Of a stretch of 7,994 bases of DNA, positions 1-6,303 are shown in pieces. How positions within the stretch are numbered: position 1 is the stretch's first letter; each line of letters starts with the position of its first letter. The notes beneath the pieces are model-generated. The model saw only the letters and a list, made by a program, of their open reading frames with translations, had not been told where the DNA came from and did no database searches. The DNA is taken from the NCBI GenBank assembly GCA_003563755.1, contig PWUB01000339.1, positions 1 to 7,994 on the forward strand, read 5' to 3'. Origin of the DNA: Clostridia bacterium (GTDB lineage Bacteria; Bacillota_E; SLMV01; PUMD01). The position numbers were made by a program, and so were the translations under genes.

Positions 1-1
1 A

Positions 2-220
2 ATTGCCCAATCGAATTTCCAACTGCAACTCAGCGACTACACTGATGTCATCGAGCTATCCGACACGACTACAGCCCAGTTCAACGTTCAGGAACTCCCT
101 GACGGTAGAACTAGGCGCGAGCTGGCCTTCAATAGCAATGATGTCGGCATCATAGTCATAGCACTAGAGTTGGCCAAATCCGAAATGGTCACGGTAGCTA
201 AGTCCCTTTTGGAAGACTGA
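2..220 (+). CDS. C-terminal part of an unidentified protein (5' end outside window)
   Basis: A frame starting at base 2 is open through 72 codons to a TGA at 218-220, with no internal stop and no in-frame methionine until near its end, so it is best read as the tail of a gene that begins left of the window. The peptide has an ordinary soluble composition: a polar, acidic first half (QLQLSDYTDVIELSDTTAQF), a charged turn (PDGRTRREL), then a short hydrophobic stretch GIIVIALELA and an end SLLED. I do not recognise the family. A hydrophobic segment of about 9 residues is too short for a membrane span. Being open in one frame over 219 bases is moderate evidence of coding only; it could also be a fragment of a decayed gene, given the mobile-element remnants that follow. 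Confidence 0.5.
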   Translation: MAQSNFQLQLSDYTDVIELSDTTTAQFNVQELPDGRTRRELAFNSNDVGIIVIALELAKSEMVTVAKSLLED

Positions 221-380
221 GGGCCCACATTTTAGCGATGTGATTGGGGCCACTGCACATTGAATTGGAGACACGAAGGATTTCGGCTGCGGCGTCACGG
301 GGGTCGTGAACACATCCGCACAATGTAACCCTGAGGGTGTATGCAGCATCGCAGAACGGGTGTGTTTACGAAACATCGCT

Positions 381-451
381 GACCCGTCGGATACGGACCC
401 GCATGTCCGGTGGTGTGGGGGAACGGCGGGGGGTGACCCGCCTCCTGGTAT
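381..451 (+). mobile_element. group II intron 3' end remnant (domains V and VI)
   Basis: Bases 381-414 make a 34-base hairpin of the size of group II intron domain V: the 5' arm from about 382 (ACC, bulged C, GTCGGAT) pairs with the 3' arm GTCCGGTGGT over ten pairs including G-U pairs. The 3' arm is followed by GTGTGGGGG, matching the ...GGTGGTGTG(A/G)GAGG pattern I recall at the domain V/VI junction of many bacterial introns. A domain VI-like hairpin follows, GGCGGG (425-430) with CCCGCC (437-442), then TCCT. In intact relatives TCCT is followed by a bulged branch-point A and a CCCGAT-like end; here it reads GGTATGG, so the branch A and 3' end appear lost. No reverse transcriptase reading frame lies upstream within the window, so this is a dead 3' scrap. 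Identification rests on remembered consensus and hand folding. Confidence 0.5.
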
Positions 452-742
452 GGAAGGGCCGTGTCAAGTCAGCCCTCCGCAGGTATTGTCTACCATCTTA
501 CTTCCTATCGAAGGCGCATTTTGCTCGCTCCACCAGGATACAGGGGGCAGCGAGCGAGCCGGGCAATATGCGACGGTAGATCAGCTTGGTATTCACGTGT
601 TGGTTAACGCATGACCCTGATCCGTCGGGAGCTGTCTCAGTCTAGAAGCGTGCCTTCGGCCGAAGCCTAGCAACATAGGAGGCTTGAGATTACTCCGTGC
701 CGTGGCCGCACTCACACGCTGCCCCCTGCACCCTGTGATCAT
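452..742. other. no recognisable gene; decayed mobile-element DNA
   Basis: Between the intron remnant and the IS110 stub I find no reading frame with family resemblance. The open frames that cross it on the plus strand have no convincing start or motif. It contains a perfect 12-base palindrome, CTTCGGCCGAAG, at 654-665, and just after it an inverted repeat AAGCCT...AGGCTT (about 663-685). These could be an old element end or a small hairpin, but there is no T-run that would make a terminator. Confidence 0.4.
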
Positions 743-829
743 TCATATCTGCCCCAGCGTCCTCGTGCAATGGCTAGTATCAACCGTCCCCTTGTGCACA
801 TCCAGACCAACAAATATGGTATCATTCAT
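743..829 (-). pseudogene. IS110-family transposase, N-terminal stub
   Basis: Read on the minus strand, an ATG at 829-827 opens a 28-codon frame starting MNDTIFVGLDVHKGTVDTS and ending in TGA (745-743). The block VGLDVHK followed by a T-[IV]-D-type segment is the signature N-terminus of IS110-type DEDD transposases, whose first catalytic aspartate lies in GLDVHK. A Shine-Dalgarno (GAGAGGAG, 845-838) sits 8 bases upstream of the ATG, so the original translation start survives. After about residue 19 the similarity ends and a stop follows; the remaining 300 or more residues of a normal transposase are absent from the window. It is a truncated, non-functional remnant. The RBS and start of the divergently transcribed VOC gene lie less than 75 bases away. 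In live IS110 elements the bridge RNA lies in non-coding end sequence, so part of such sequence might persist in 830-900. Confidence 0.7.
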
Positions 830-900
830 AGTGTCGGCTCCTCTCACGGATTCTGATCCCTGCACTCGTCTCGGGGTGCGCGAGGAGGGAGGTAGAGCAT

Positions 901-1254
901 ATGGAGCTGCAGGTAGTTACCATCTCCGTACGATCCCTGGAGCATTCCCGGCGTTTCTACGAGGAGATCCTTGAGTTTGAGCCGGAGATCTTCTACGAGG
1001 CCACCCGCTGGCAATCCTACCGGCTTGATGGTAGGGGCGGGTTCGGCATCGCCGAGACGCAGGATCTGCAACGCACTGAGAATGCGGACATCATCAACTT
1101 CTCCGTCGATGACGTGCAAGCCCTGTGGCATCGTGTCTGCCACCAGGTCGATGTCGAGGAGGAGCTGGCTATGGCCCCCTGGGGGACATACAAGTTCGTG
1201 ATCCGTGATCCCGATGGTTTCCGGCTCGGCTTCGTCGGGGAGCCGCGGGGATAG
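901..1254 (+). CDS. small VOC-superfamily (glyoxalase/bleomycin-resistance fold) protein
   Basis: A 117-residue protein with one vicinal-oxygen-chelate domain pair. Residues 5-10 (VVTISV) plus LEHSRRFYEEILEF at 13-26 match the first beta-alpha unit. IINFSVDDVQALWHRV (64-79) matches the second, and VIRDPDGFRLGFV (100-112) is the usual C-terminal strand around DPDG. The length is typical for a single-chain VOC protein that dimerises. The start is well set: GGGAGGT (887-893) lies 7 bases before the ATG. The usual metal ligands seem missing: V5 replaces the first histidine, I64 the second-module histidine, and G110 the glutamate after DPDG. It is therefore unlikely to be a lactoylglutathione lyase or metal-dependent dioxygenase and more likely a ligand-binding or immunity-type VOC protein. 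The substrate is unknown. It stands alone, flanked by transposase debris, with no operon partner. Confidence 0.85.
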   Translation: MELQVVTISVRSLEHSRRFYEEILEFEPEIFYEATRWQSYRLDGRGGFGIAETQDLQRTENADIINFSVDDVQALWHRVCHQVDVEEELAMAPWGTYKFVIRDPDGFRLGFVGEPRG

Positions 1255-1553
1255 CTCGGGTTAGCTTCCATCCCCGCGCATCCTTATGGGCTCGGAGCCT
1301 TCTTGCTGTAGGGCGACAGGGCTGTAGGAGGGTCACCTTCGGGTGCGCTCACCGCGATGTGATCGCAGGGAGGTGGTGTTATGGCCCTGCAAAGCCCCCT
1401 GGGACCCCCTCTTCTCAAGGCAGGATTTCGCTTAGCGACGTGAATAATACCAAGGAGAGCCTTGCTGGGACCCGGGGCCCGTCCGGTCTGATCCCCGGGA
1501 TGGCGGGAATGAGATACCGAAAGAAATCTACTCACAGCTTTATCCACGACCAA
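1255..1553. other. intergenic stretch without a recognisable gene
   Basis: Neither strand shows a frame with family resemblance. The longer open frames here look like chance GC-rich frames. The one curiosity is an ATG at 1381 with a good Shine-Dalgarno-like GGGAGG seven bases upstream, but the frame closes after 20 codons at 1441-1443 and looks like debris. The stretch is probably part of the decayed IS21-type element whose istB end follows. Confidence 0.4.
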
Positions 1554-1649
1554 GAGCCCACCGTCGCTGATGCCATGCTGGAGCGCCTTCTGCACAACTC
1601 ACACCGGATTGCTACAGTGAAGGGGGGATCTATGCGAAAAGCCACGAAG
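1554..1649 (+). pseudogene. istB: IS21-family helper ATPase (IstB), C-terminal scrap
   Basis: Within a longer plus-strand open frame, about 32 codons read EPTVADAMLERLLHNSHRI followed by ATVKGGSMRKATK. This matches the highly conserved C-terminus of IstB helper ATPases, where the usual pattern is (D/E)PT-ADA-LDRL-HN-H-I then a KG-SMRK tail. IstB assists the IS21 transposase IstA and is normally about 250 residues with Walker A and B motifs. None of those upstream domains is visible here in any plus-strand frame, so only the tail is left. Beyond the SMRK tail the frame continues to 1793 without resemblance. It is a non-functional remnant; the 1650-1790 stretch may include the old element end, but I cannot identify a terminal repeat. 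Confidence 0.65.
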
Positions 1650-1823
1650 AGTACAACGATCACTGACTGGATCCTTACGGCAACACGGGATGGCATCACA
1701 GGGCGGCCCCAAGACCTCAGGACTGTTGCACACCCGCTATTGCTCCCGCCCCGCGGTCAGCGTATGAAGACAGGCTTCGCCCGTTGGATGTGAGTGTCCC
1801 AGTTCTTCAAAGGAGAGATGACT

Positions 1824-2465
1824 ATGAAGAAGGAATTCTCCGAAATGCCACATACATTCAGAGAGGTCTGGCCCGGTGAGTTTGAGGGGTTTTCGTGGCA
1901 TGATTTCCTGACAGCCATTCCGTCAGTGTTGTTCGTAATCACATCCTACAAGCCCAATGGAAAAGCAAATGCTTGTTTGCAGTCCTGGTCAACATTCGTC
2001 GGAGACACGGGCGAGTTCATCTGCATTATTGGATCAGTGTCCAGGACAGGTCATCTGTACCTGACTCTGAGGGAGACCGGATGCTGCGTCCTCAATTTCC
2101 CATCCAGGGACGTGTTTGACAAGTGTCTAAAAACAGTAGAACACAACGATTTCGATGATGATGAGATCACTATGTCAGGCCTGACTGCAGAGGAGGCGGT
2201 TTCTGTCAACTCGCCGCGAATCAAGGAGTGTTTCCTGAATATCGAGTGTGAATACTTGTGGGAACGCGAGCATTTCGAAAACAGCCGTGATGTGACAGTG
2301 GCGCTCAGGGCAAAGCATATCTGTATGGACACGGATAAGTGTGACGAAAACGGCATTGGACGATATGGGAAGAGCGGATATATGTACAACATTCATTCAC
2401 CAAGGAATCCCGATACGGGAGAAGTCACTCCGGATTGCTTTGGAGCATTGGAGAAGTACCGATGA
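1824..2465 (+). CDS. flavin reductase-like FMN-binding protein
   Basis: A 213-residue protein of the flavin reductase-like, FMN-binding split-barrel family. Residues 28-60 (FLTAIPSVLFVITSYKPNGK, then ANACLQSWSTFVGD) form the typical first strands and the flavin-contact loop. Residues 64-92 (EFICIIGSVSRTGHLYLTL, then TGCCVLNF) give the S-x-R-T/H segment and following strand of this family. Members bind FMN and often act as NAD(P)H:flavin oxidoreductases or electron carriers; the partner is not evident. The frame could open at a GTG (1794), but AAAGGAG (1809-1815) sits 8 bases before the ATG at 1824, which I choose. The protein is rich in Cys, Asp and Glu, and the gene looks clearly lower in GC and freer in codon use than the thi genes. 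Lying between an istB scrap and a transposase remnant, it looks horizontally acquired. It converges on thiL. Confidence 0.85.
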   Translation: MKKEFSEMPHTFREVWPGEFEGFSWHDFLTAIPSVLFVITSYKPNGKANACLQSWSTFVGDTGEFICIIGSVSRTGHLYLTLRETGCCVLNFPSRDVFDKCLKTVEHNDFDDDEITMSGLTAEEAVSVNSPRIKECFLNIECEYLWEREHFENSRDVTVALRAKHICMDTDKCDENGIGRYGKSGYMYNIHSPRNPDTGEVTPDCFGALEKYR

Positions 2466-2607
2466 GCTGCAAACACCCAAGGTCTGTTGTGCCAACCTGA
2501 TGCACTGCGCGAACGAGGATTGCCAACACTGGGCAGGATGGCAATTGCCAGAGCTTTCGAGGGCTGCGTTGACTGTGGCGCGAGGTTGTCGGTCCTGCGA
2601 CGGCAGC

Positions 2608-2870
2608 AGCTGCATCTCGTGGGAGTTCTCATGCAGTTTGACCATGATGCGGTACAACCCATCCCCGTCCAGACGGAGACCACCCTGGTAGGGATCGTGT
2701 CAGAGACCTGGTCCTTCAGGCTCAGCTTGCTTGCTGGCTCCAGGATCCTTTGGGCGACCATGGTCAGGACCGATTCCCTTTCTTCCTGAGTCAGGGCAGA
2801 CAGTACTCGGTCCATTTCCTGCTGTCTCCAGGGCCGGTACACGCTGAGCAGTTCTGCTCTCTGAACGGTG
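2608..2870 (-). pseudogene. IS1634/IS4-type transposase fragment, frameshifted
   Basis: On the minus strand, in a frame different from thiL, the region reads QQEMDRVLSALTQEERES, then VLTMVAQRILEPASKLSL, then KDQVSDT. Around 2690 the frame must shift by one to continue as GLRLDGDGLYRIMVKLHEN (2680 to about 2620). The pairing of a MV-x-RILEP-SKL block with a downstream LxLDxLYR-M-LHEN block is the pattern of the N-terminal half of IS1634-like DDE transposases. There is no usable start, one frameshift, and no DDE catalytic domain, so it is dead. It begins directly after the conserved end of thiL and its DNA is also read, out of frame, as the thiL tail. Family assignment is from remembered motifs; the fact of decay is more certain than the exact family. 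Confidence 0.5.
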
Positions 2871-3917
2871 TCGAAAGTGGTTCCATCCTCCGGGCGGTAG
2901 TGGGCGCCATCCACGATCGTGATCCGGTGGTCCTTCGGGTCGGGTATGCCCCCTGGCATCGATGTATGCTCCGCCCGGGGATTTCTCGAGGACCTCGCCG
3001 ATGATGGTCACCGGTACCCCTGTTGCCCGGCTCCCATGTTGTGCAGCCTGCCAATGCTCGCGGGGTATGGTGAACACGAGTTCGTAGTCCTCCCCGCCGA
3101 GTAGGGCCAGCTCCACGGGATCTCTTCCCAGTTCCGTGGCCACTACGCGGAGCTCATCGCTCATGGGCAGCTGTGCCTGGCGCACCACGATGCCCACCCC
3201 GCTGGATTCGACCAGGTGGTTGACCTCACTGGCAAGCCCGTCACTGATGTCGATCATCGCGGTGGCTCCGGCCCGGGCGAGGTGCCCTGCAAGCGCCACC
3301 CGGGGCTCGGGCTGCAGGTGAGCACGCGTGCAGCGGTCCGCAGCTCGTTGGAGTTTCGTGACCGGTCCGTCGAGCCGCCCGTGCTCCAGGAGCCAGTGCA
3401 GTCCGGCGGAGGAGTTGCCCACGACGCCCGAGACAGCGAGCAGGTCTCCCGGGCCTGCCCCGCTTCGGTAGACAGGCTGTTCAACCTCACCGAGCACCGT
3501 CACGTCGATGGCGAGCCCTCCGTTCGTTGATGAGACGTTTCCGCCGACAATGGCCGTTCCGAACCGGTTGCCGAATTCAAACATGCCCTCGTAGAGATCC
3601 TCGAGGAAATCCTGTGGAAAATTCCGGGGTAGGGCCAGGGACACCAGGGCGTATCGTGGTTTGCCGGCCATCGCCGCCACGTCGCTGATGTTGACGGCCA
3701 GAGAGCGCCCTCCCAGTTCACCTGCCGTGATGAATCGACGACTAAAGTGAATGTCCTCCACCAGCAGGTCGACCGTCGCCACCAGGTGCGGGGAGTCCTG
3801 TTTTCCCACCTGCAGCACCGCTGCGTCATCCCCGATGCCCTGGATGACCCCCTCGGCCCGTTGGTGCTCCGCAATCGTTCGAGCCAGGGCGTCGATGAGG
3901 GCAAATTCACCTTCCAT
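2700..3917 (-). CDS. thiL: thiamine-monophosphate kinase, with abnormal C-terminal run-on
   Basis: Catalyses ATP-dependent phosphorylation of thiamine phosphate to thiamine diphosphate, the last step of the pathway; cytosolic, PurM/AIR-synthetase fold. Visible family blocks: GIGDDAAVL (27-35, Mg/ATP aspartates), TVDLLVEDIHF (48-58), LAVNISDVAAM (73-83), VGGNVSS (124-130), RSGAGPGDLLAVSGVVGNSSAGL (151-173, split-loop glycine region), AMIDISDGLA (220-229) and LLGGEDYELVFT (272-283). The ATG at 3917 is preceded by GGAGGGGAG with a 9-base gap; longer forms overlapping thiE have no support. The family normally ends with a G-W-D/N-H-F motif; here it is GGWNHF at residues 343-348 (ending at base 2874), a normal length, but no stop follows. 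The codon after it is CGA, and the frame continues 57 more codons to a stop at 2702-2700 over transposase debris. The core should fold; the Arg/Pro-rich tail is probably junk. Confidence 0.93.
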   Translation of the reverse strand: MEGEFALIDALARTIAEHQRAEGVIQGIGDDAAVLQVGKQDSPHLVATVDLLVEDIHFSRRFITAGELGGRSLAVNISDVAAMAGKPRYALVSLALPRNFPQDFLEDLYEGMFEFGNRFGTAIVGGNVSSTNGGLAIDVTVLGEVEQPVYRSGAGPGDLLAVSGVVGNSSAGLHWLLEHGRLDGPVTKLQRAADRCTRAHLQPEPRVALAGHLARAGATAMIDISDGLASEVNHLVESSGVGIVVRQAQLPMSDELRVVATELGRDPVELALLGGEDYELVFTIPREHWQAAQHGSRATGVPVTIIGEVLEKSPGGAYIDARGHTRPEGPPDHDRGWRPLPPGGWNHFRHRSESRTAQRVPALETAGNGPSTVCPDSGRKGIGPDHGRPKDPGASKQAEPEGPGL

Positions 3918-3970
3918 TGTATGGCACTCCCCTCCGGGTAGAAGTGGTCTGCGCCGGTCGGTGCTCCATC

Positions 3971-4633
3971 TCAGGAATCCATCGCCTGCAGCAGCCCTGA
4001 AGAGGCAGCCCGTGGGTCTGGGTGAGACACTACGGCAGACACCACTGCGATTCCTGCCGCGCCGGCCCTCATCACGCGGGCTGCGTTCTTTTCGTTGATC
4101 CCGCCGATCCCGACTACGGGGATGGAAACGGCCTGGCACATGTCCTCCAGGCCCTCCAGGCCCAGGGCTGCATTGGTGTCGGTCTTCGTGGGTGTTATCC
4201 AGACCGGGCTCGCTCCAATGTAGTCTGACCCGTTGCGTTCGGCGATCCGGGCCTGTTCCGTGGTGCTCGCCGTCACGCCGATGACCCTGTGTGGGCCCAA
4301 CAGTGCACGTGCGGCGCCCAGGGGTAGGTCCGACTGGCCGAGGTGTACTCCGTCGGCATCGCAGGCGAGGGCGATGTCCACGCGGTCATTGACGATAAAG
4401 AGAACGCCCAGTTGGTGCGAAACGGCAGCCAGGCGCCGTCCAACCTGGTACAGTTCGTTTCCGTCCCAATCCTTGCCTCGCAGCTGGAACGCCGTGGCTC
4501 CTCCTGCCGCTGCAGCACGCAGGATATCCTCCTCAGGGCGGCCGCCAGCGAGATCACGATCGGATACCACGTACAGCCGCAGGGCCTGTCGCAGGGTGTC
4601 TGCGCCTGGTGCCTGGTGCTTCTGGCGGTCCAC
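3971..4633 (-). CDS. thiE: thiamine-phosphate synthase
   Basis: Joins HMP diphosphate to hydroxyethylthiazole phosphate, giving thiamine phosphate and pyrophosphate; a cytosolic TIM barrel. With the GTG start the protein has 220 residues, typical for the family. Motifs: QLRGKD (50-55) at the pyrophosphate-binding lysine; NDRVDIAL then ADGVHLGQSDLP (82-104); IGVTAST (118-124); the phosphate loop TPTKTDT (147-153); GIGGI (175-179); and a C-terminal GIAVVSAV. An upstream ATG (4657-4655) abuts the thiM stop (TGAATG) but has no ribosome-binding site, whereas AGGAGG at 4647-4642 sits 8 bases before GTG 4633, so I choose the GTG. It lies between thiM and thiL and supplies the substrate for ThiL; the gap to thiL is 53 bases. 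Confidence 0.93.
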   Translation of the reverse strand: MDRQKHQAPGADTLRQALRLYVVSDRDLAGGRPEEDILRAAAAGGATAFQLRGKDWDGNELYQVGRRLAAVSHQLGVLFIVNDRVDIALACDADGVHLGQSDLPLGAARALLGPHRVIGVTASTTEQARIAERNGSDYIGASPVWITPTKTDTNAALGLEGLEDMCQAVSIPVVGIGGINEKNAARVMRAGAAGIAVVSAVVSHPDPRAASSGLLQAMDS

Positions 4634-4641
4634 GGCCTCAA

Positions 4642-4647
4642 CCTCCT
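4642..4647 (-). promoter_or_regulatory. Shine-Dalgarno that sets the thiE GTG start
   Basis: AGGAGG on the minus strand, 8 bases upstream of GTG 4633-4631. The alternative ATG at 4657 lies upstream of this site and would place it inside the coding sequence. Confidence 0.6.
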
Positions 4648-4657
4648 CTCGACTCAT

Positions 4658-5461
4658 TCAGGTGAACGAGATTTTCGCACCGTCCTGGAGGTCTTCAGCG
4701 GTCAGCTTGTAGAGCTCATCAAGCAACCGCGCCTGGAATGAGCCAGGGCCTTCAGCCTCCTTCGCTGCCCGTTCTCCGGCCAGCCCGAAATAGCACAGGG
4801 CACCCGCAGCCGCCAGTACCATGTCTCCGGTCACTGCGGCCCAGGCACCAGTGATGGAGGTGGCAGTGCAGCCCGTCCCGGTGACCAGGGACATCATCGG
4901 GTGCCCGTTGTGGATCCTGGCGGTGTCCTGTCCATCACTGACGTAGTCCACCGCTCCCGTGATGGCCACGACGCAGCCGAGCCGGTCGGCGACGGCTTTT
5001 GCCAGGTACTCCGTGTCGCGGTCGGAGTCCACGGCGTCCACGCCCTTGATGGTGCCCCCGTGCCCTCCCACGATTGCGATTTCGGATTCATTGCCCCGCA
5101 GGATTGCCACGTTGACTTCCTTCATGATTCGCTCGATGCTCTTCGTGCGGAAGGGCGTTGCCCCGGCGCCGACCGGGTCCAGGACGACCGGAATGCCGAG
5201 CTCGTTTGCCTTCGCACCCGCGGCGACCATGGCGTCGACCAGGTGGGGATCAAGCGTACCGATGTTCAAGACCAGGGCCCCAGCTGCTCCGACCATGTCC
5301 GTGACTTCCTCGATAGCATGGGACATGACCGGAGAGGCCCCCATGGCGAGCGTGGCATTGGCGGTGATGTTGGTGACCACCAGGTTGGTGATGTTGTGTA
5401 CCAGCGGCTTTCGCTCTCGCAGACGCTCGAGCAGAGTCGCCATTTCCTCAACTCGGTTCAT
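4658..5461 (-). CDS. thiM: hydroxyethylthiazole kinase
   Basis: Phosphorylates 4-methyl-5-(2-hydroxyethyl)thiazole with ATP, a salvage reaction that feeds ThiE; ribokinase-like fold, usually trimeric. The 267-residue length is standard. Motifs: PLVHNITNLVV (19-29), GASPVMSHA (41-49), LNIGTL (65-70), VVLDPVGAGATPFR (92-105), RGNESEI (122-128), AITGAVDYV (166-174) and TGTGCTATS (194-202) with the conserved catalytic-region cysteine C198. The ATG overlaps the thiD stop as ATGA (5461-5458), and GGGAGG lies about 9 bases upstream, so the start is secure. Its presence indicates that the cell recycles thiazole; no de novo thiazole genes are in this window. Confidence 0.95.
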   Translation of the reverse strand: MNRVEEMATLLERLRERKPLVHNITNLVVTNITANATLAMGASPVMSHAIEEVTDMVGAAGALVLNIGTLDPHLVDAMVAAGAKANELGIPVVLDPVGAGATPFRTKSIERIMKEVNVAILRGNESEIAIVGGHGGTIKGVDAVDSDRDTEYLAKAVADRLGCVVAITGAVDYVSDGQDTARIHNGHPMMSLVTGTGCTATSITGAWAAVTGDMVLAAAGALCYFGLAGERAAKEAEGPGSFQARLLDELYKLTAEDLQDGAKISFT

Positions 5462-6303
5462 GCTTTCCTTCCTCCCTGTATACCTCTGAGATGGTAAAAG
5501 TGGTTCGTTGGACCGTGTCCTGCTCCGAGCGGCAGGGAGTGGGCGATTGCCCAGGTGATGAACTCCTTGGCTTCCCGGAGGGTCTGGCGGACGGGCAGTC
5601 CGCGGGCCAGACCGCATGCGATGGCGGAGGAGAATGTGCAGCCGGTGCCGTGGGTATTGGGTGTATCAAGACGTTTCCCCCGCAGTTCGATGAACGCGCT
5701 GCCGTCGTAGGCGATATCGATGGCATCCCCCGTGAAGTGTCCCCCCTTTACCACGGTCCAGGCTGAGCCCAGTTGGTGCAGATCCCGCGCTGCATCCTTC
5801 ATCTGCTCAACGGTCTGAAGGGCCCCCCGGTCCAGGCCCAGGAGTGCCTCGGCCTCGGCGAGATTCGGGGTGATCACGGTCGCCAGAGGCACCAGTTCCT
5901 CGCGCAGGGCGGATACGGCTTCGGGTGCCAGGAGTGCATCGCCGCTCGTTGCAATCATGACCGGGTCAACGACCACGCTGGGAATCTCGAAATCCCGTAT
6001 GGCGCGGGCCGTGGCCCGTATGATGTCCTCGTTGGCCAGCATCCCGCATTTCGCCGCATCAACGCCGATGTCGGTGACCACCGAATGGATCTGCTGTGAC
6101 ACGAATCCTGCATTGAGAACGACTACCCCCTGCACACCCACCGTGTTCTGCGCGGTGACTGCAGTCAGGGCAGCCATTCCATAGACGCCCAGGGCGGTCA
6201 TCGTCTTGAGATCTGCCTCGATCCCGGCACCACCGCCGCTGTCCGAGCCCGCGATCGTCAGAACTCGCGGGATGGGGGCTGACTGCGTCCCTTTCGGTGT
6301 TAT
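5458..6303 (-). CDS. thiD: hydroxymethylpyrimidine/phosphomethylpyrimidine kinase (non-AUG start likely)
   Basis: Phosphorylates HMP and HMP-P to HMP diphosphate, the pyrimidine partner for ThiE. Ribokinase-like motifs: TIAGSDSGGGAGIEADLK (16-33), TAVTAQNT (47-54), KCGML (85-89), VVDPVM (111-116), TPNLAEAEAL (145-154), VKGGH (185-189), THGTGCTFSSAI (217-228) with C222, and a GHGPTNHF end. The start is a problem: no ATG, GTG or TTG lies in frame between the conserved N-terminus and two GTGs at 6402 and 6393, which would add over 30 unconserved residues read from the thiC 3' end in another frame. The codon where a start is expected is ATA (6303-6301), overlapping the thiC TAA as ATAA, like the ATGA overlap of thiD/thiM. 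ATC at 6306 with GAGGGG nine bases upstream is the other choice. I use ATA; length 281, normal for the family. Confidence 0.93.
   Translation of the reverse strand: MTPKGTQSAPIPRVLTIAGSDSGGGAGIEADLKTMTALGVYGMAALTAVTAQNTVGVQGVVVLNAGFVSQQIHSVVTDIGVDAAKCGMLANEDIIRATARAIRDFEIPSVVVDPVMIATSGDALLAPEAVSALREELVPLATVITPNLAEAEALLGLDRGALQTVEQMKDAARDLHQLGSAWTVVKGGHFTGDAIDIAYDGSAFIELRGKRLDTPNTHGTGCTFSSAIACGLARGLPVRQTLREAKEFITWAIAHSLPLGAGHGPTNHFYHLRGIQGGRKA

Noticed and set aside
306..614. Plus-strand open frames of 80-102 codons across 306-614
   Set aside because: They cross the intron domain V-VI hairpins, have no ribosome site or family motif, and overlap each other in different frames; structured RNA remnant explains the region better.
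785..830. A TTGTGC / TATGGT pair with 17-base spacing as promoter of the VOC gene
   Set aside because: Only 3 of 6 and 4 of 6 consensus matches, within sequence that is explained as the IS110 coding start on the other strand.
684..974. A 96-codon plus-strand frame starting at 684
   Set aside because: It runs antisense through the IS110 stub and out of frame into the VOC gene; composition is not protein-like.
1381..1443. A 20-codon ORF with a good Shine-Dalgarno (ATG at 1381)
   Set aside because: No resemblance, no conserved context and no downstream gene to lead; most likely a chance frame or the cut-off start of a decayed gene.
4901..5497. Long plus-strand open frames (up to about 200 codons) opposite thiM
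   Set aside because: They are antisense frames of a GC-rich gene and show repeats of the mirrored thiM codons rather than any family motif.
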